44,659 bases of DNA from Hydrogenophaga sp. (GCA_021154985.1 JAJNQE010000042.1:1-44659); one strand, 5' to 3'. Counted from the first letter of the stretch, positions 14,089-23,091 are shown. Notes: a model not told the origin generated them from the letters alone. Numbers and translations are program-made.

Positions 14089-17000
14089 ACGCCCCCTTGC
14101 CATTGAACGTGACCCGCGAGAACGCGGACGCCGCCTACGAGCGTGTGGCCGACATCAGCAACGAAGTGGCAGGGCAGCTTGCCCGCCGGCTCACCCGCGA
14201 GACGCAGGGCCAGGCCCTGTTCAGCCCGGCCGACCGGGGCCGCTACGCCACCGACGCGTCGATCTACCAGCAGATGCCGGTGGGCGTGTTTGTGCCGCGC
14301 GATGCGGCCGACGTGCACGCAGCGCTCGACATCTGCCGCGACCTGGCGGTGCCCATCGTGCCGCGCGGCGGCGGCACCAGCCAGTGCGGGCAGACCGTGG
14401 GCGCGGGCCTGGTGATCGACCACACCCAGCACATGCGCCGCGTGCTCGACGTGGACGTGGAAGCCCGCACCGCCACGGTGGAGCCCGGTCTGGTGCTCGA
14501 CCACCTGAATGCACAGCTCAAGCCCCACGGCCTGTGGTACCCGGTGGACGTGTCCACCAGCGCGCAAGCCACGCTGGGCGGCATGGCCGGCAACAACTCC
14601 TGTGGCAGCCGCTCGGTGGCCTACGGCAACATGGTGCACAACGTGCTGGGCGCGCAAGCCTGGCTGGCCGACGGCAGCCTGGTCGACTTTGGTGATCACG
14701 CCACGGCTGGCCCGCAGGCCAAAGCCATTGGCAACTTCGTGCGCGACCTGGCCCTGGAGCACGCCGACGAGATCGACGCGCGCTGGCCCAAGGTGCTGCG
14801 CCGCGTGGCTGGCTACAACCTCGACATCTTCCGCAACCAGAACGAGAAGCCGTACACCCACGACGGCTCGGTGAACCTCTCGCACCTGCTGATTGGCAGC
14901 GAAGGCACATTGGCGCTCACGCGTTCGCTCAAGCTGCAGTTGCGCGAGCTGCCGCGCGCGAAGGTGTTGGGCGTGGTGAACTTCCCCACCTTCTTCCAGG
15001 CCATGGACAGCGCGCAGCACATCGTCAAGCTCGGCGAGGGCATGGCCGTGGGCCAGCTCACGGCGGTGGAGCTGGTCGACCGCACCATGATCGAGCTCTC
15101 GCTGAAGAACCCGGCGTTCGCGCCCACCATCCGCACCGCGCTCTCGCCCCACATCAACGGCGGCAAACCCGAAGCGGTCTTGCTGGTGGAATTCAGCGGC
15201 CCGAGCAAGGCCGACATCGCGCACAAGATCGGCGAACTGGTGGAGCTCATGGGTGAGCTCGGCCTGCCCGGCAGCGTGGTGGAGATGGTGGACGACGCGC
15301 CGCAGAAAAACCTGTGGGAGGTGCGCAAGGCCGGCCTGAACATCATGATGAGCCTGCGCGGCGATGGCAAACCGGTGAGCTTCATCGAAGACTGCGCCGT
15401 GCCGCTGGTGCACCTGGCCGAGTACACCGACGCGCTCACCGAGGTGTTCCGCAAACACGGCAGCCGGGGCACCTGGTACGCCCACGCCTCGGTGGGCACG
15501 CTGCACGTGCGGCCCATCCTCGACATGCGCAAAGACGGCGCCAGCAAGATGCGCGCGATCGCCGAAGAGGCCAGCGAGCTGGTGCGCAAGTACAAGGGCG
15601 CCTACAGCGGCGAACACGGCGACGGCCTGTGCCGTGGCGAGTGGATCGAATGGCAGTTTGGCCCGCGCATCAACGACGCGTTCGCCCGCATCAAGCAGCA
15701 CCTCGACCCCACCGGTCTGCTCTCGCCCAACCGCATGGTCAACCCGCCGAAGATGGACGACACGCGGCTCATGCGGTTTCCACCCAGCTACAAGGTGGTG
15801 CCCATCCAGCCCGTGCTCGACTGGAGCGCGTGGGACGTGAAAGCCGACCCGGTGACCGAGGTGACCACCGCCCCCGGCACCGGCGAAGACCCGTCGCGCG
15901 GGTTGGCCAAGGCGGTGGAGATGTGCAACAACAACGGCCACTGCCGCAAGTTCGACGCCGGCACCATGTGCCCGAGCTACCGCGTGACACGCGATGAGCA
16001 GCACCTCACACGCGGCCGTGCCAACACCTTGCGCCTGGCGCTCAGCGGGCAGATCCCGGGTCTGGCGGGCAGCGACGCCCTCACCAGCGAGGTGGTGCGC
16101 GAGGCCATGGACCTCTGCGTGGGCTGCAAGGGCTGCAAGCGCGACTGCCCCACCGGCGTGGACATGGCCAAGATGAAGGTCGAGTTCCTCCAGCACTACA
16201 AGGCGAAACACGGCCACACACTCAAAGACCGGCTGGTGGCGCAGCTGCCCGACTACGCCGCCTGGGCGGCACGCCTGGCGCCGGTGCTCAACCTGCGCAA
16301 CCGCATTCCCTTGCTGGCTTCGCTGTCTGAAAAATGGCTGGGCTTGTCGGCCAAGCGCACGTTGCCGCAGTGGCACGCTCAGCATTTTTTCCACCAGCCC
16401 ACGAAGACCGCCACGCGCGACGAGGTGCTGGCCGCCGAGCGCGGTGTGGTGCTGTTCGTCGACACCTTCAACGGCTATTTCGAATCGGACAACGCACACG
16501 CTGCGGTCAAGGTCCTGCAGGCCGCCGGCTACACCGTGCACGTGGCGACCAAGGCCCAGGACGATGGCAAACACCTGTGCTGCGGCCGCACGTATCTCGC
16601 CAGCGGCATGGTGGAGCAAGCCAAGGAAAAAGCGCGCGAGGTGGTGCAGAGCCTGCTGCCGTTCGCGCACAAGGGCGTGGCCATCGTGGGGTTGGAGCCC
16701 TCGTGCCTGCTCACGCTGCGCGACGAGATGCTGGTGATGGGACTGGGCTCCGCGCCGCAGCAGATTGCCGAGCATGCGCTGCTGTTTGAGGAGTTCCTGG
16801 CGCGCGAGGCGAAGGCGGGCAGGCTCGATGCACTGAAGACGAAGATCAAGCCGGTGGAGCAGCCGGTGCTGCTGCACGGGCATTGCCACCAGAAGGCGTT
16901 CGACGCCGTCTCGCCCATCCTGGAGGTGCTGCGCTGGATTCCGGGTGCGAAGCCGCGGCTCATCGAGAGCAGCTGTTGCGGCATGGCCGGCAGCTTCGGC

Positions 17001-17186
17001 TATGAGGCCTCACACCATGCGGTGTCGATGCAGATGGCCGAACTCAGCCTGCTGCCGGCGGTGCGTGCCGCGCCCGACGCCATCGTGGTGGCCGACGGCA
17101 CCAGCTGCCGCCACCAGATCGCCGACGGCGCGCAGCGCGAAGCGGTGCATGTGGCTCGCCTGCTGGCGGATTTGCTGGTGGCGTGA
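14085..17186 (+). CDS. Fused FAD-linked oxidase and Fe-S protein (GlcD-GlcF-like, YdiJ-type)
   Basis: A 1,033-residue flavo-iron-sulfur enzyme, expected to oxidise a 2-hydroxy acid (glycolate, D-lactate or D-2-hydroxyglutarate) and pass electrons to a carrier. Residues from about 75 form the PCMH-type FAD domain with VPIVPRGGGTSQCGQTVG. The oxidase C-terminal domain includes the SGEHGDGL motif. Two cysteine clusters follow: CNNNGHC (614-620) with MCPSY, and CVGCKGCKRDCP (Cys678, 681, 684, 688). The CCG-domain tail carries LCCGRTY, HGHCHQKAF and ESSCCGMAGSFGYE. The start at 14085 overlaps the GntR stop as ATGA. Beside a glyoxylate aminotransferase, a 2-hydroxy acid to 2-oxo acid oxidase is the natural reading; the substrate itself is inferred. 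Confidence 0.9.
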   Translation: MNAPLPLNVTRENADAAYERVADISNEVAGQLARRLTRETQGQALFSPADRGRYATDASIYQQMPVGVFVPRDAADVHAALDICRDLAVPIVPRGGGTSQCGQTVGAGLVIDHTQHMRRVLDVDVEARTATVEPGLVLDHLNAQLKPHGLWYPVDVSTSAQATLGGMAGNNSCGSRSVAYGNMVHNVLGAQAWLADGSLVDFGDHATAGPQAKAIGNFVRDLALEHADEIDARWPKVLRRVAGYNLDIFRNQNEKPYTHDGSVNLSHLLIGSEGTLALTRSLKLQLRELPRAKVLGVVNFPTFFQAMDSAQHIVKLGEGMAVGQLTAVELVDRTMIELSLKNPAFAPTIRTALSPHINGGKPEAVLLVEFSGPSKADIAHKIGELVELMGELGLPGSVVEMVDDAPQKNLWEVRKAGLNIMMSLRGDGKPVSFIEDCAVPLVHLAEYTDALTEVFRKHGSRGTWYAHASVGTLHVRPILDMRKDGASKMRAIAEEASELVRKYKGAYSGEHGDGLCRGEWIEWQFGPRINDAFARIKQHLDPTGLLSPNRMVNPPKMDDTRLMRFPPSYKVVPIQPVLDWSAWDVKADPVTEVTTAPGTGEDPSRGLAKAVEMCNNNGHCRKFDAGTMCPSYRVTRDEQHLTRGRANTLRLALSGQIPGLAGSDALTSEVVREAMDLCVGCKGCKRDCPTGVDMAKMKVEFLQHYKAKHGHTLKDRLVAQLPDYAAWAARLAPVLNLRNRIPLLASLSEKWLGLSAKRTLPQWHAQHFFHQPTKTATRDEVLAAERGVVLFVDTFNGYFESDNAHAAVKVLQAAGYTVHVATKAQDDGKHLCCGRTYLASGMVEQAKEKAREVVQSLLPFAHKGVAIVGLEPSCLLTLRDEMLVMGLGSAPQQIAEHALLFEEFLAREAKAGRLDALKTKIKPVEQPVLLHGHCHQKAFDAVSPILEVLRWIPGAKPRLIESSCCGMAGSFGYEASHHAVSMQMAELSLLPAVRAAPDAIVVADGTSCRHQIADGAQREAVHVARLLADLLVA

Positions 17187-17193
17187 AGCGACT

Positions 17194-17496
17194 TCAAAGC
17201 GGTCCGAAGACCGCCTGGACGATCGTGGCCATCAAGAGCAGCCACCAGGCCACCAACGTCCAGCCAACCCAGCGGCGGGGCACCCACACCACCAGTGGCA
17301 GCATGGCCATGCACAGGATGACGATTCCCATCGACACCGCCTGCTCCCCCACCAGCGTCACCTGACCCTTGAAGCGCGCGTAGCCGCTGTGCGTCTCGGT
17401 GGCGATGGCCAGCAGTCCCAGGACCGCGATGAAGGCCGAGCACAGCGTGCACAAGGTCCTGGTCAGGGCTGAGGGTGTCGGGGGCGGGGATGTCAT
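17194..17496 (-). CDS. Small membrane protein, 100 aa
   Basis: I do not recognise this family. The product has a short Pro/Thr N-terminus, then three hydrophobic segments: about residues 12-32 (LCTLCSAFIAVLGLLAIAT), 48-70 (LVGEQAVSMGIVILCMAMLP) and 76-97 (WVGWTLVAWWLLLMATIVQA), separated by short polar turns. An inner-membrane protein with three helices is expected. It is convergent with the oxidase gene, ending seven bases away. The GTG/ATG region at 17496 sits in ATGACATCCCC. No neighbour suggests a function. Confidence 0.6.
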   Translation of the reverse strand: MTSPPPTPSALTRTLCTLCSAFIAVLGLLAIATETHSGYARFKGQVTLVGEQAVSMGIVILCMAMLPLVVWVPRRWVGWTLVAWWLLLMATIVQAVFGPL

Positions 17497-17537
17497 ATGG
17501 CGGTGTCGGGTCGAGCCCGCATCTTAAGCAAGCGCCA

Positions 17538-17577
17538 TGAAAAAAGCCCCGGAGCCGAAGCGCCGAGGCCCTTTTTT
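17538..17577 (-). terminator. Rho-independent terminator after the RRM gene
   Basis: On the minus strand a GC-rich stem with two mismatches and a CGAA-type tetraloop (about 17546-17570) is followed by TTTTTT. It lies 30-70 bases after the RRM stop. A second small stem, TTTCAGC / GCTGAAA (17585-17603), lies between. On the plus strand it also has T's, so it may work both ways. Confidence 0.75.
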
Positions 17578-17607
17578 CAGATCTTTTCAGCGCGAGGCTG
17601 AAAGGGC

Positions 17608-17967
17608 TCAGTAGCCGCCGCGGCCACCACCACCACCGTAGCCGCCACCGCCGGAGCGGTCGCCGCCACCGTAGCCGCCACCACCACCGCCGTAGCCGCC
17701 GGTGCGGGGAGGACGTGCCTCCATCGGACGGGCTTCGTTCACGGTGATGCTGCGGCCGCCCAGGGACTGGCCGTTCATGCCGGAAATGGCTGCTTGCGCT
17801 TCGGCGTCATTGCCCATTTCGACAAAACCGAAACCTTTGGAACGGCCGGTGTCGCGCTCCATCATGACCTTGGCGCTGTTGACAGAGCCGAACTCGCTGA
17901 AAGACTGTTGCAGGTCTTCGTCGCGAACAGAGTACGGCAGGTTGCCGACGTAAAGTTTGTTGCCCAT
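17608..17967 (-). CDS. Glycine-rich RRM RNA-binding protein
   Basis: A 119-residue protein with one RNA-recognition motif: RNP2 LYVGNL at residues 5-10 and RNP1 KGFGFVEM near residue 48. A Gly/Tyr/Arg tail of about 30 residues (GGYGGGGGGYGG…GGRGGY) follows. Bacterial proteins of this form bind single-stranded RNA and are often cold-induced in cyanobacteria and proteobacteria. The start at 17967 (MGNKLYVG) is chosen over the ATG at 17994 because GGAGT stands just before it. A long GC-poor leader of more than 100 bases precedes it, which suits post-transcriptional control, though no structure was defined. The repeated GGN/TAY codons of the tail could change length by slippage. Confidence 0.92.
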   Translation of the reverse strand: MGNKLYVGNLPYSVRDEDLQQSFSEFGSVNSAKVMMERDTGRSKGFGFVEMGNDAEAQAAISGMNGQSLGGRSITVNEARPMEARPPRTGGYGGGGGGYGGGDRSGGGGYGGGGGRGGY

Positions 17968-18161
17968 GGGGACTCCTAAAAACACATAAAACAAAAGCGA
18001 TGGGGTCCCGAAAGCACAACAAACTCTAAAAGTACCGCCGTAGCGCGCGAAACTGACCGATCACCTGACTTGTGCGCGCGATGAAACGCGCGAACCGGTC
18101 GATTATGCGCTACGGGCGTGTTGTCCCCGTCTCGGCGTATTCCCCAAGTCACTTCTGCGCA

Positions 18162-19094
18162 TCAGGCTGCGGGCCAGTCCATCGAACGTGGGCTCACGAA
18201 ATGCCTGGACAGTCCGGTGACCGGGTCGTCAAAAGCGATGCTGCGGGCCAGCAAGCGCAGCGGCTCGGCAAAGTTTTCGGCGTCGTCGGGCCCGCGCAAG
18301 ACCTGGGGGTAGAACTGGTCACCCGCTATCGGTGCACCCAGGGCATTCATGTGCACGCGCAACTGGTGGCGTTTGCCGGTGACGGGTGAGAGCCGGTAGC
18401 GCGACCAGGTGCCGCGCGCTTCAAGCTGCTCGATGTGGGTCTCGCTGTTGGCAGCCCCATCGGCCTCGACCATGCGAAAGAAGTGGGTGCGGTCTTCTTC
18501 GATGCGGCTGTGGCGTGTGAGCGGAAAGCCGAGTTCCGGGCGGTGCGGCGCGATGGCCTCATAAACCTTGTGCACCGCACGATCGCGAAACAGCGCCTGG
18601 TAGGCGTTGCGGTCTTGTGGGCGCACGCTGAACAACACCAGACCGGCGGTCTCGCGGTCGATGCGGTGGATGGGGCTCAGCGTGTCGATACCGGTGCGGC
18701 GCTTCAGGCGCACCAGCAGGCTTTGCTGCACGTAGCGCCCGCCGGGCGTGACCGGAAGGAAATGTGGTTTGTCCGCCACCAGCAGGTGGTCGTCCTGTAA
18801 CAGCACAGCCTCCTCAAACGGGATCTCGGGCTCGTCATCCAGATGGCGGTAGTAGTGGATGCGCGTACCCGGCTGAAAGGGTGCGTCGGGCGGCAGCGGT
18901 TGACCGGTGTCGTCCAGCACCTCGCCGCTGGCCAGGCGCTGGGCCCAGGCGGCGCGGTCCACCACGTTCAGGCGGTCTGCGAGGAAGTCGAGCAGCAGTG
19001 GCCACGGTGCCGGTTTGGCGTGGGGCAGTGCCACGCAGCTGGCGGACACGCCGTCGCGCGTGGGGATGTGTGGGCTCTTCGGCGGGCGGGCCAC
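18162..19094 (-). CDS. RluA-family pseudouridine synthase
   Basis: This protein isomerises uridine to pseudouridine in rRNA or tRNA. The GTG start at 19094 gives 310 residues; a GTG at 19139 overlapping trmB is the alternative. The catalytic motif HRIDRETAGLVLF places the nucleophilic Asp at about residue 146. GKRHQLRVHMNALGAPIAGDQFYP is the RluA/TruC C-terminal signature. No S4 domain is seen, and the N-terminal 90 residues are family-specific, resembling the group often annotated only as 'pseudouridine synthase'. The target site cannot be assigned. It is the last gene in a run with trmB and gluQ. Confidence 0.85.
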   Translation of the reverse strand: MARPPKSPHIPTRDGVSASCVALPHAKPAPWPLLLDFLADRLNVVDRAAWAQRLASGEVLDDTGQPLPPDAPFQPGTRIHYYRHLDDEPEIPFEEAVLLQDDHLLVADKPHFLPVTPGGRYVQQSLLVRLKRRTGIDTLSPIHRIDRETAGLVLFSVRPQDRNAYQALFRDRAVHKVYEAIAPHRPELGFPLTRHSRIEEDRTHFFRMVEADGAANSETHIEQLEARGTWSRYRLSPVTGKRHQLRVHMNALGAPIAGDQFYPQVLRGPDDAENFAEPLRLLARSIAFDDPVTGLSRHFVSPRSMDWPAA

Positions 19095-19111
19095 GGCGCG
19101 TTGCCCGGGGC

Positions 19112-19840
19112 TCAGACCCGGCGGAACACCAGGTCCCACACACCGTGGCCGAGTTTGAGGCCGCGGTTCTCGAACTTGGTGAGGGGCCGATAGCCGGGCT
19201 GGGGCACAAAGCCGTTGCCGCCGGCCTCGGCCGTGTTTTGGAGCAGCGGCTCGGCGCTCAGCACCTCCAGCATCTGTTGGGCGTAGGGCTCCCAGTCGGT
19301 GGCCAGGTGCACATAACCGCCGGGCTTGAGGTGGCGCGCCAGCCGGTTCACGAAAGCCGGCTGGATCAGGCGGCGCTTGTGGTGGCGGCTCTTGTGCCAG
19401 GGGTCGGGGAAAAAGATGTGCACGCCGTCCAGGCTGCTCTCGCCCAGCATGTGGTCGAGCACTTCCACCGCGTCGTGGCGCAGGATGCGGATGTTCTCCA
19501 GGGCTTGCTCACCCACCAGCTTGAGGAGCGCGCCGACACCGGGCTCGTGCACCTCACAGCACAAAAAGTTGTCTTCGGGCCGCACAGCGGCGATGTGCGC
19601 GGTGGCGCCGCCCATGCCGAAGCCGATTTCCAGGATCAGCGGGGCACTGCGACCGAAGGCAGCGGCGGCGTCCAGGGGCTCGGGGGTGTAGTTCAGCAGG
19701 AAGCGCGGGCCGTGTTGTTCGAACGCCCGCGCCTGCCCGGGCCCCATGCGACCGGCCCGCAGCACATAGCTCTTCACCTCGCGCAAATACGGGGCTTCGC
19801 TGGCTGGCGGGCGTGGGTGGGCGTGGCGGGGGTCGGTCAT
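19112..19840 (-). CDS. trmB: tRNA (guanine-N7)-methyltransferase TrmB
   Basis: TrmB makes m7G46 in the variable loop of tRNAs using S-adenosylmethionine. The 242-residue product (ATG at 19840, MTDPRHAHP) has the SAM motif LEIGFGMGGATAHIA and the family-specific FFPDPWHKSRHHKRRLI. The C-terminal motif TDWEPYAQQMLEVL follows, then NRGLKLGHGVWDLVF. The open frame upstream of 19840 is not conserved. It lies 31 bases downstream of gluQ and just before a pseudouridine synthase, so the run groups three RNA-modification enzymes. Confidence 0.95.
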   Translation of the reverse strand: MTDPRHAHPRPPASEAPYLREVKSYVLRAGRMGPGQARAFEQHGPRFLLNYTPEPLDAAAAFGRSAPLILEIGFGMGGATAHIAAVRPEDNFLCCEVHEPGVGALLKLVGEQALENIRILRHDAVEVLDHMLGESSLDGVHIFFPDPWHKSRHHKRRLIQPAFVNRLARHLKPGGYVHLATDWEPYAQQMLEVLSAEPLLQNTAEAGGNGFVPQPGYRPLTKFENRGLKLGHGVWDLVFRRV

Positions 19841-19871
19841 GGTGTCGGTGCGTGCGGCAAAGGCGTGGATT

Positions 19872-20756
19872 CTAGGCCGGCCGCGCCTTGGCCCACGCGT
19901 GCGTCCAGTGGGCGAGGGCCTGGGCCACGCTGCCGGCGTGGGGTGGCAGGCCAAGGGCTTGTGCGGCCGAGTTGAGCGCTTGCAGCGGATCGGTGAGGTC
20001 CAGTGGCTGCGCGCCATTTTGTTTGCTGAGTTTTTCGCCGTTGGCTCCCCGCACCAGCGGGGTGTGCAGGTACACCGGGGTGGCGAAACCGAGCGCGCGC
20101 TGCAGCGCCATCTGGCGCGCCGTGTTGTCGGCCAGGTCTTCGCCGCGCACCACGTGGGTGATGCCTTGGGCTGCGTCGTCCACCACCACCGCGAGCTGGT
20201 AGGCCCACAGGCCGTCGGCGCGTTTGAGCACGAAGTCGCCGACTTCGGTCGCGAGGTTTTGCGTTTGCGGACCCAGGCGGCGGTCGGTCCAGGCCACCTC
20301 GCCGGTGTCGGGGATCTGCAGGCGCCAGGCCCGTGCTGGTTTGCCTTGCAGACCGCCGCGTTCGGGTCGGCAGGTGCCGGGGTAGACGGCGATGTGGTGG
20401 CGCTCGCGGCTCACACCTTGGGCGTGCAGCGCGGCTTCGATGTCCTTGCGCGAGCAGCCGCAGGGGTAGGCGCTGCCTTGTTCGATGAGTTGGTCCAGTG
20501 CCGCCTGGTACAGCGGCCCGTGCGTCGATTGCCAGAGCACGGGTTCCTCGCTCTCCAGTCCACAGCTGGCCAGTTGCTGCAGGATCAGCTGGTCAGCGCC
20601 GGGCACGCAACGCGGTGTGTCCACATCTTCAATACGGACCAGCCAGGTGCCGCCATGGGCGCGGGCGTCGAGCCAGCTGGCCAGTGCGGCCACGAGCGAG
20701 CCTGCGTGCAGCGGGCCGGTGGGGGAGGGGGCGAAGCGGCCTCGGTAGGTGGCCAT
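19872..20756 (-). CDS. gluQ: Glutamyl-Q tRNA(Asp) synthetase
   Basis: GluQ-RS transfers glutamate onto queuosine at position 34 of tRNA-Asp. The 294-residue product is a shortened GluRS: the N-terminal catalytic domain with GRFAPSPTGPLHAGSLVAA (HIGH-like), the zinc-site cysteines CGCSR and YPGTCR, VRGEDLADNTARQM, and the KMSKS-like GEKLSKQNGA, but no anticodon-binding domain. This length and the cysteine pattern fit the family. It follows the FAD oxidoreductase gene by 45 bases and leads into trmB. Confidence 0.93.
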   Translation of the reverse strand: MATYRGRFAPSPTGPLHAGSLVAALASWLDARAHGGTWLVRIEDVDTPRCVPGADQLILQQLASCGLESEEPVLWQSTHGPLYQAALDQLIEQGSAYPCGCSRKDIEAALHAQGVSRERHHIAVYPGTCRPERGGLQGKPARAWRLQIPDTGEVAWTDRRLGPQTQNLATEVGDFVLKRADGLWAYQLAVVVDDAAQGITHVVRGEDLADNTARQMALQRALGFATPVYLHTPLVRGANGEKLSKQNGAQPLDLTDPLQALNSAAQALGLPPHAGSVAQALAHWTHAWAKARPA

Positions 20757-20801
20757 CTCGGTGAAGGCTTCGACGGCCTCAGCCCGAACGGGTGCCAGGG
20801 C

Positions 20802-21902
20802 TCAGGCGAGTTCAAGCGCCAGCTCAAGGCCGGAGACGAACGCGTCTTCGACCCGGTGACCCAGACACCAGTCGCCACACGCCCCGATGCCCAGCGCCTT
20901 GTCGAACAGGTGGCTCTTGCCCAGCGGTGTCTGCGTCTGTGCAAAGCGCCAGCGGTGCGCCACGGCCATGGTGGGTGTGGCACGGATGCCGGTGATCTCG
21001 GCAAAGCCCTTGAGCAGCTTGGCCTTCACGCGTTCGGCGTCGTCTTCCAGGTGTTTGGTGGACCAGGCCGGGCTGGCCTGGATGGTCCAGCGCTCGATGG
21101 GGTCGCGCCCGGGTTTGCTTGATTCGCGCGCCAGCCAGCTGATGCGGTGGTGCGTGCTGCGCGCGGCGTTCCACTGCGGGCCCAGGTGGGCGAGACCCGG
21201 CTGCATGGCTTGTGGGTAGGCCACCATCAGCGTCCAGCAGGGCGCCACGTGCACGGGTGCGAGCGCTGCGCGCATGTCGGGCGCCAGACCGGAGGCGCGC
21301 AACAGGTCGTGTACCTGGGGGTGCGGCATGGCCATTACCACGCGGTCGAATCCGCCCACCACCTGTTGGCCGCCTGCGCTGTCTTCGGTGCGCAGTTGCC
21401 ATTGGTCGGGGTGCAGGGCGTCGCGCTCGATCTGGGTCACGCGGGTGTCGAGCAAGGTGTTGGCCGCCAGCGGCTGGCCCCACAGGCCCACCAGCGCGTT
21501 CATGCCGGGCGAGGCCACAAAGTGCGGCTCTGTGGGTGGCGGGGCGCTGGCCAGCACATGGCCGAGTTCGTCCAGCACACGCACGGTGCTGGCGCTCCAG
21601 GGGCGCACGACCGAGGTGGCGTTGCTGCGCAGCGCGGTTTCAAAACGGGCATCGCGCACGGTGAAGTACTGCGCGCCGTGGTCGAAGCCACCGAATTCGG
21701 TGCGCCGGGTCGACATGCGACCGCCCAGGCCCCGGCTTTTTTCAAACACGGTGACCTGGTGACCGGCTTGCACCAGCGTGCGCGCGCACACCACGCCCGC
21801 CATGCCCGCGCCCACCACGGCGATGTGCAGACCCGCAGGCCTGGCGGCCTTCGTTTTGGGGACGGAAGCTTTGGCGGCGCGGGGCTTGGGGGCGGTGGTC
21901 AT
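20802..21902 (-). CDS. FAD-dependent oxidoreductase, renalase/COG3380-like
   Basis: The 366-residue product has a Rossmann dinucleotide motif at about residues 26-31 (IAVVGAGMAGVVCARTL) and the second FAD motif EKSRGLGGRMSTRRT. It then has the GFDHGAQYFTVRD run and the C-terminal IGACGDWCLGHRVEDAFVSG that are typical of renalase-like flavoproteins. Bacterial renalases oxidise isomeric dihydropyridine nucleotides; whether this one does is not known. A basic Ala/Lys N-terminal extension (KPRAAKASVPKTKAARP) precedes the domain. The start at 21902 is preferred to 21989 because it is followed by the basic leader and preceded by GAG. It heads the minus-strand run leading into gluQ. Confidence 0.82.
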   Translation of the reverse strand: MTTAPKPRAAKASVPKTKAARPAGLHIAVVGAGMAGVVCARTLVQAGHQVTVFEKSRGLGGRMSTRRTEFGGFDHGAQYFTVRDARFETALRSNATSVVRPWSASTVRVLDELGHVLASAPPPTEPHFVASPGMNALVGLWGQPLAANTLLDTRVTQIERDALHPDQWQLRTEDSAGGQQVVGGFDRVVMAMPHPQVHDLLRASGLAPDMRAALAPVHVAPCWTLMVAYPQAMQPGLAHLGPQWNAARSTHHRISWLARESSKPGRDPIERWTIQASPAWSTKHLEDDAERVKAKLLKGFAEITGIRATPTMAVAHRWRFAQTQTPLGKSHLFDKALGIGACGDWCLGHRVEDAFVSGLELALELA

Positions 21903-21993
21903 GTCTCGTGGCGCTTTCTTGTGACGCTTGATCGGGCTGGGTGGAGTGCTGTTGACTGTAGCAGCCCGCCTGCGGAATTCGGCGGGCACCGAC

Positions 21994-22941
21994 TCATGTC
22001 TGGTGGTGATTGTTCAGCAAGGCGGCGCGTGTCTGCGGGCTCTTCAGTTGGTCGAGCCACCACCGCAGGGCCCGACCGGTCTCGGCCTCGTTGCGCGGCA
22101 GCCGCCAGGCGTAGGCCACGCGCAGGCTGCGGTCGGGCCGCTGCACCTGCTTCACCACCAGCCGGCCGGCGGCAATGAAAGGCTGGGCCAGCGGCAGCGG
22201 CAGGAAACCGCAGCCCAGACCGCGCAGCTGGGCTTCGAGTTTGTGCTGCATGGTGGGCACGGTGAACACGTCTTGCCCGGGCAGCAGGTTGTGGGTCACG
22301 CCGCGCCCGCGCTGGGCGCTGTCGGCCACGGCCACGGCGCGGTACTCGCGCAGTTCCTCGTCGCACAGGCTGTGGCTCACGGCGGCCAGCGGGTGGTGGG
22401 GTGCCACGGCGAACACAAAGGTGATCGGTCCCAGCGGCGCCGACTGGAGGTCGGGCAGGGCGAGGTCGCCGGGCACGCCCAGGGCCAGATCGGCCTGGCC
22501 CATCTGCAAGGCCTCCACCGTGCCCGAGAGCGTTTCGGCACGCAGCTTCAGCCGGGTGGGCGCGCCCTCCGCGTCGAAGGCCTCGCAGAGTTCAAACAAG
22601 GTGGCGCGCGCGATGATCGCGTCGGCTGCAATGGTGAGCTGCGGCTCCCAGCCGGTGGCCACGCGCTTGACGCGCTGCGCCACCGCGTCAAGTTCGTTCA
22701 GCAAGTATTGGCCCGAGCGCAGCAGCTCGGCGCCGGCGGGCGTGAGCACGGCGCGGCGCGCACTGCGGTCGAACAGCAGCACGTCGAGCGCGTCTTCCAC
22801 CTGCCGGATGCGGTAGGTCAGGGCGCTGGGCACCATGCCCACTTCGCGCGCAGCGGCGGCCATGCTGCCCAGCCGCGCCACCGCCTCGAGCAGGCCCAGG
22901 TTTTCGGGCGACAAGGCGGCGCGCGGGGTGGAGCTAGCCAT
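21994..22941 (-). CDS. LysR family transcriptional regulator
   Basis: A 315-residue LysR protein from the ATG at 22941; an ATG at 22965 is possible. The N-terminal winged helix contains LLEAVARLGSMAAAAREVGMVPSALTYRIRQVEDALDVLLFDRSAR. The PBP-like effector domain begins about residue 95, and the regulator ends in KSPQTRAALLNNHHQT. It diverges from the pirin gene, which begins 150 bases away, so it probably controls pirin-DoxX-flavodoxin. The inducer is not evident. As far as I recall, LysR-pirin-DoxX neighbourhoods are frequent in proteobacteria and tend to be linked to redox or aromatic stress. Confidence 0.9.
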   Translation of the reverse strand: MASSTPRAALSPENLGLLEAVARLGSMAAAAREVGMVPSALTYRIRQVEDALDVLLFDRSARRAVLTPAGAELLRSGQYLLNELDAVAQRVKRVATGWEPQLTIAADAIIARATLFELCEAFDAEGAPTRLKLRAETLSGTVEALQMGQADLALGVPGDLALPDLQSAPLGPITFVFAVAPHHPLAAVSHSLCDEELREYRAVAVADSAQRGRGVTHNLLPGQDVFTVPTMQHKLEAQLRGLGCGFLPLPLAQPFIAAGRLVVKQVQRPDRSLRVAYAWRLPRNEAETGRALRWWLDQLKSPQTRAALLNNHHQT

Positions 22942-23091
22942 GGTTCTACAGAGTTGATTGTTCAAACGGTTTGAATGATGCCATCAAATCCGTGCAGCCT
23001 CAAAGGTCGATCGCCCAACCACAATTCACCCTATGCCAGCGAGACCCACCCGGACTCCATGGCGCCACTTCACGACGGAAAGGAACCCACC

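Noticed and set aside
13851..16889. Antisense open frame of 1,012 codons opposite the fused oxidase gene
   Set aside because: It is His/Ala/Val-rich shadow text produced by high GC third positions; the plus strand encodes a clear FAD/Fe-S protein.
17585..17603. Small hairpin TTTCAGC/GCTGAAA as the RRM terminator
   Set aside because: It has no T-tract; the larger hairpin with T6 at 17,538-17,577 is the better terminator.
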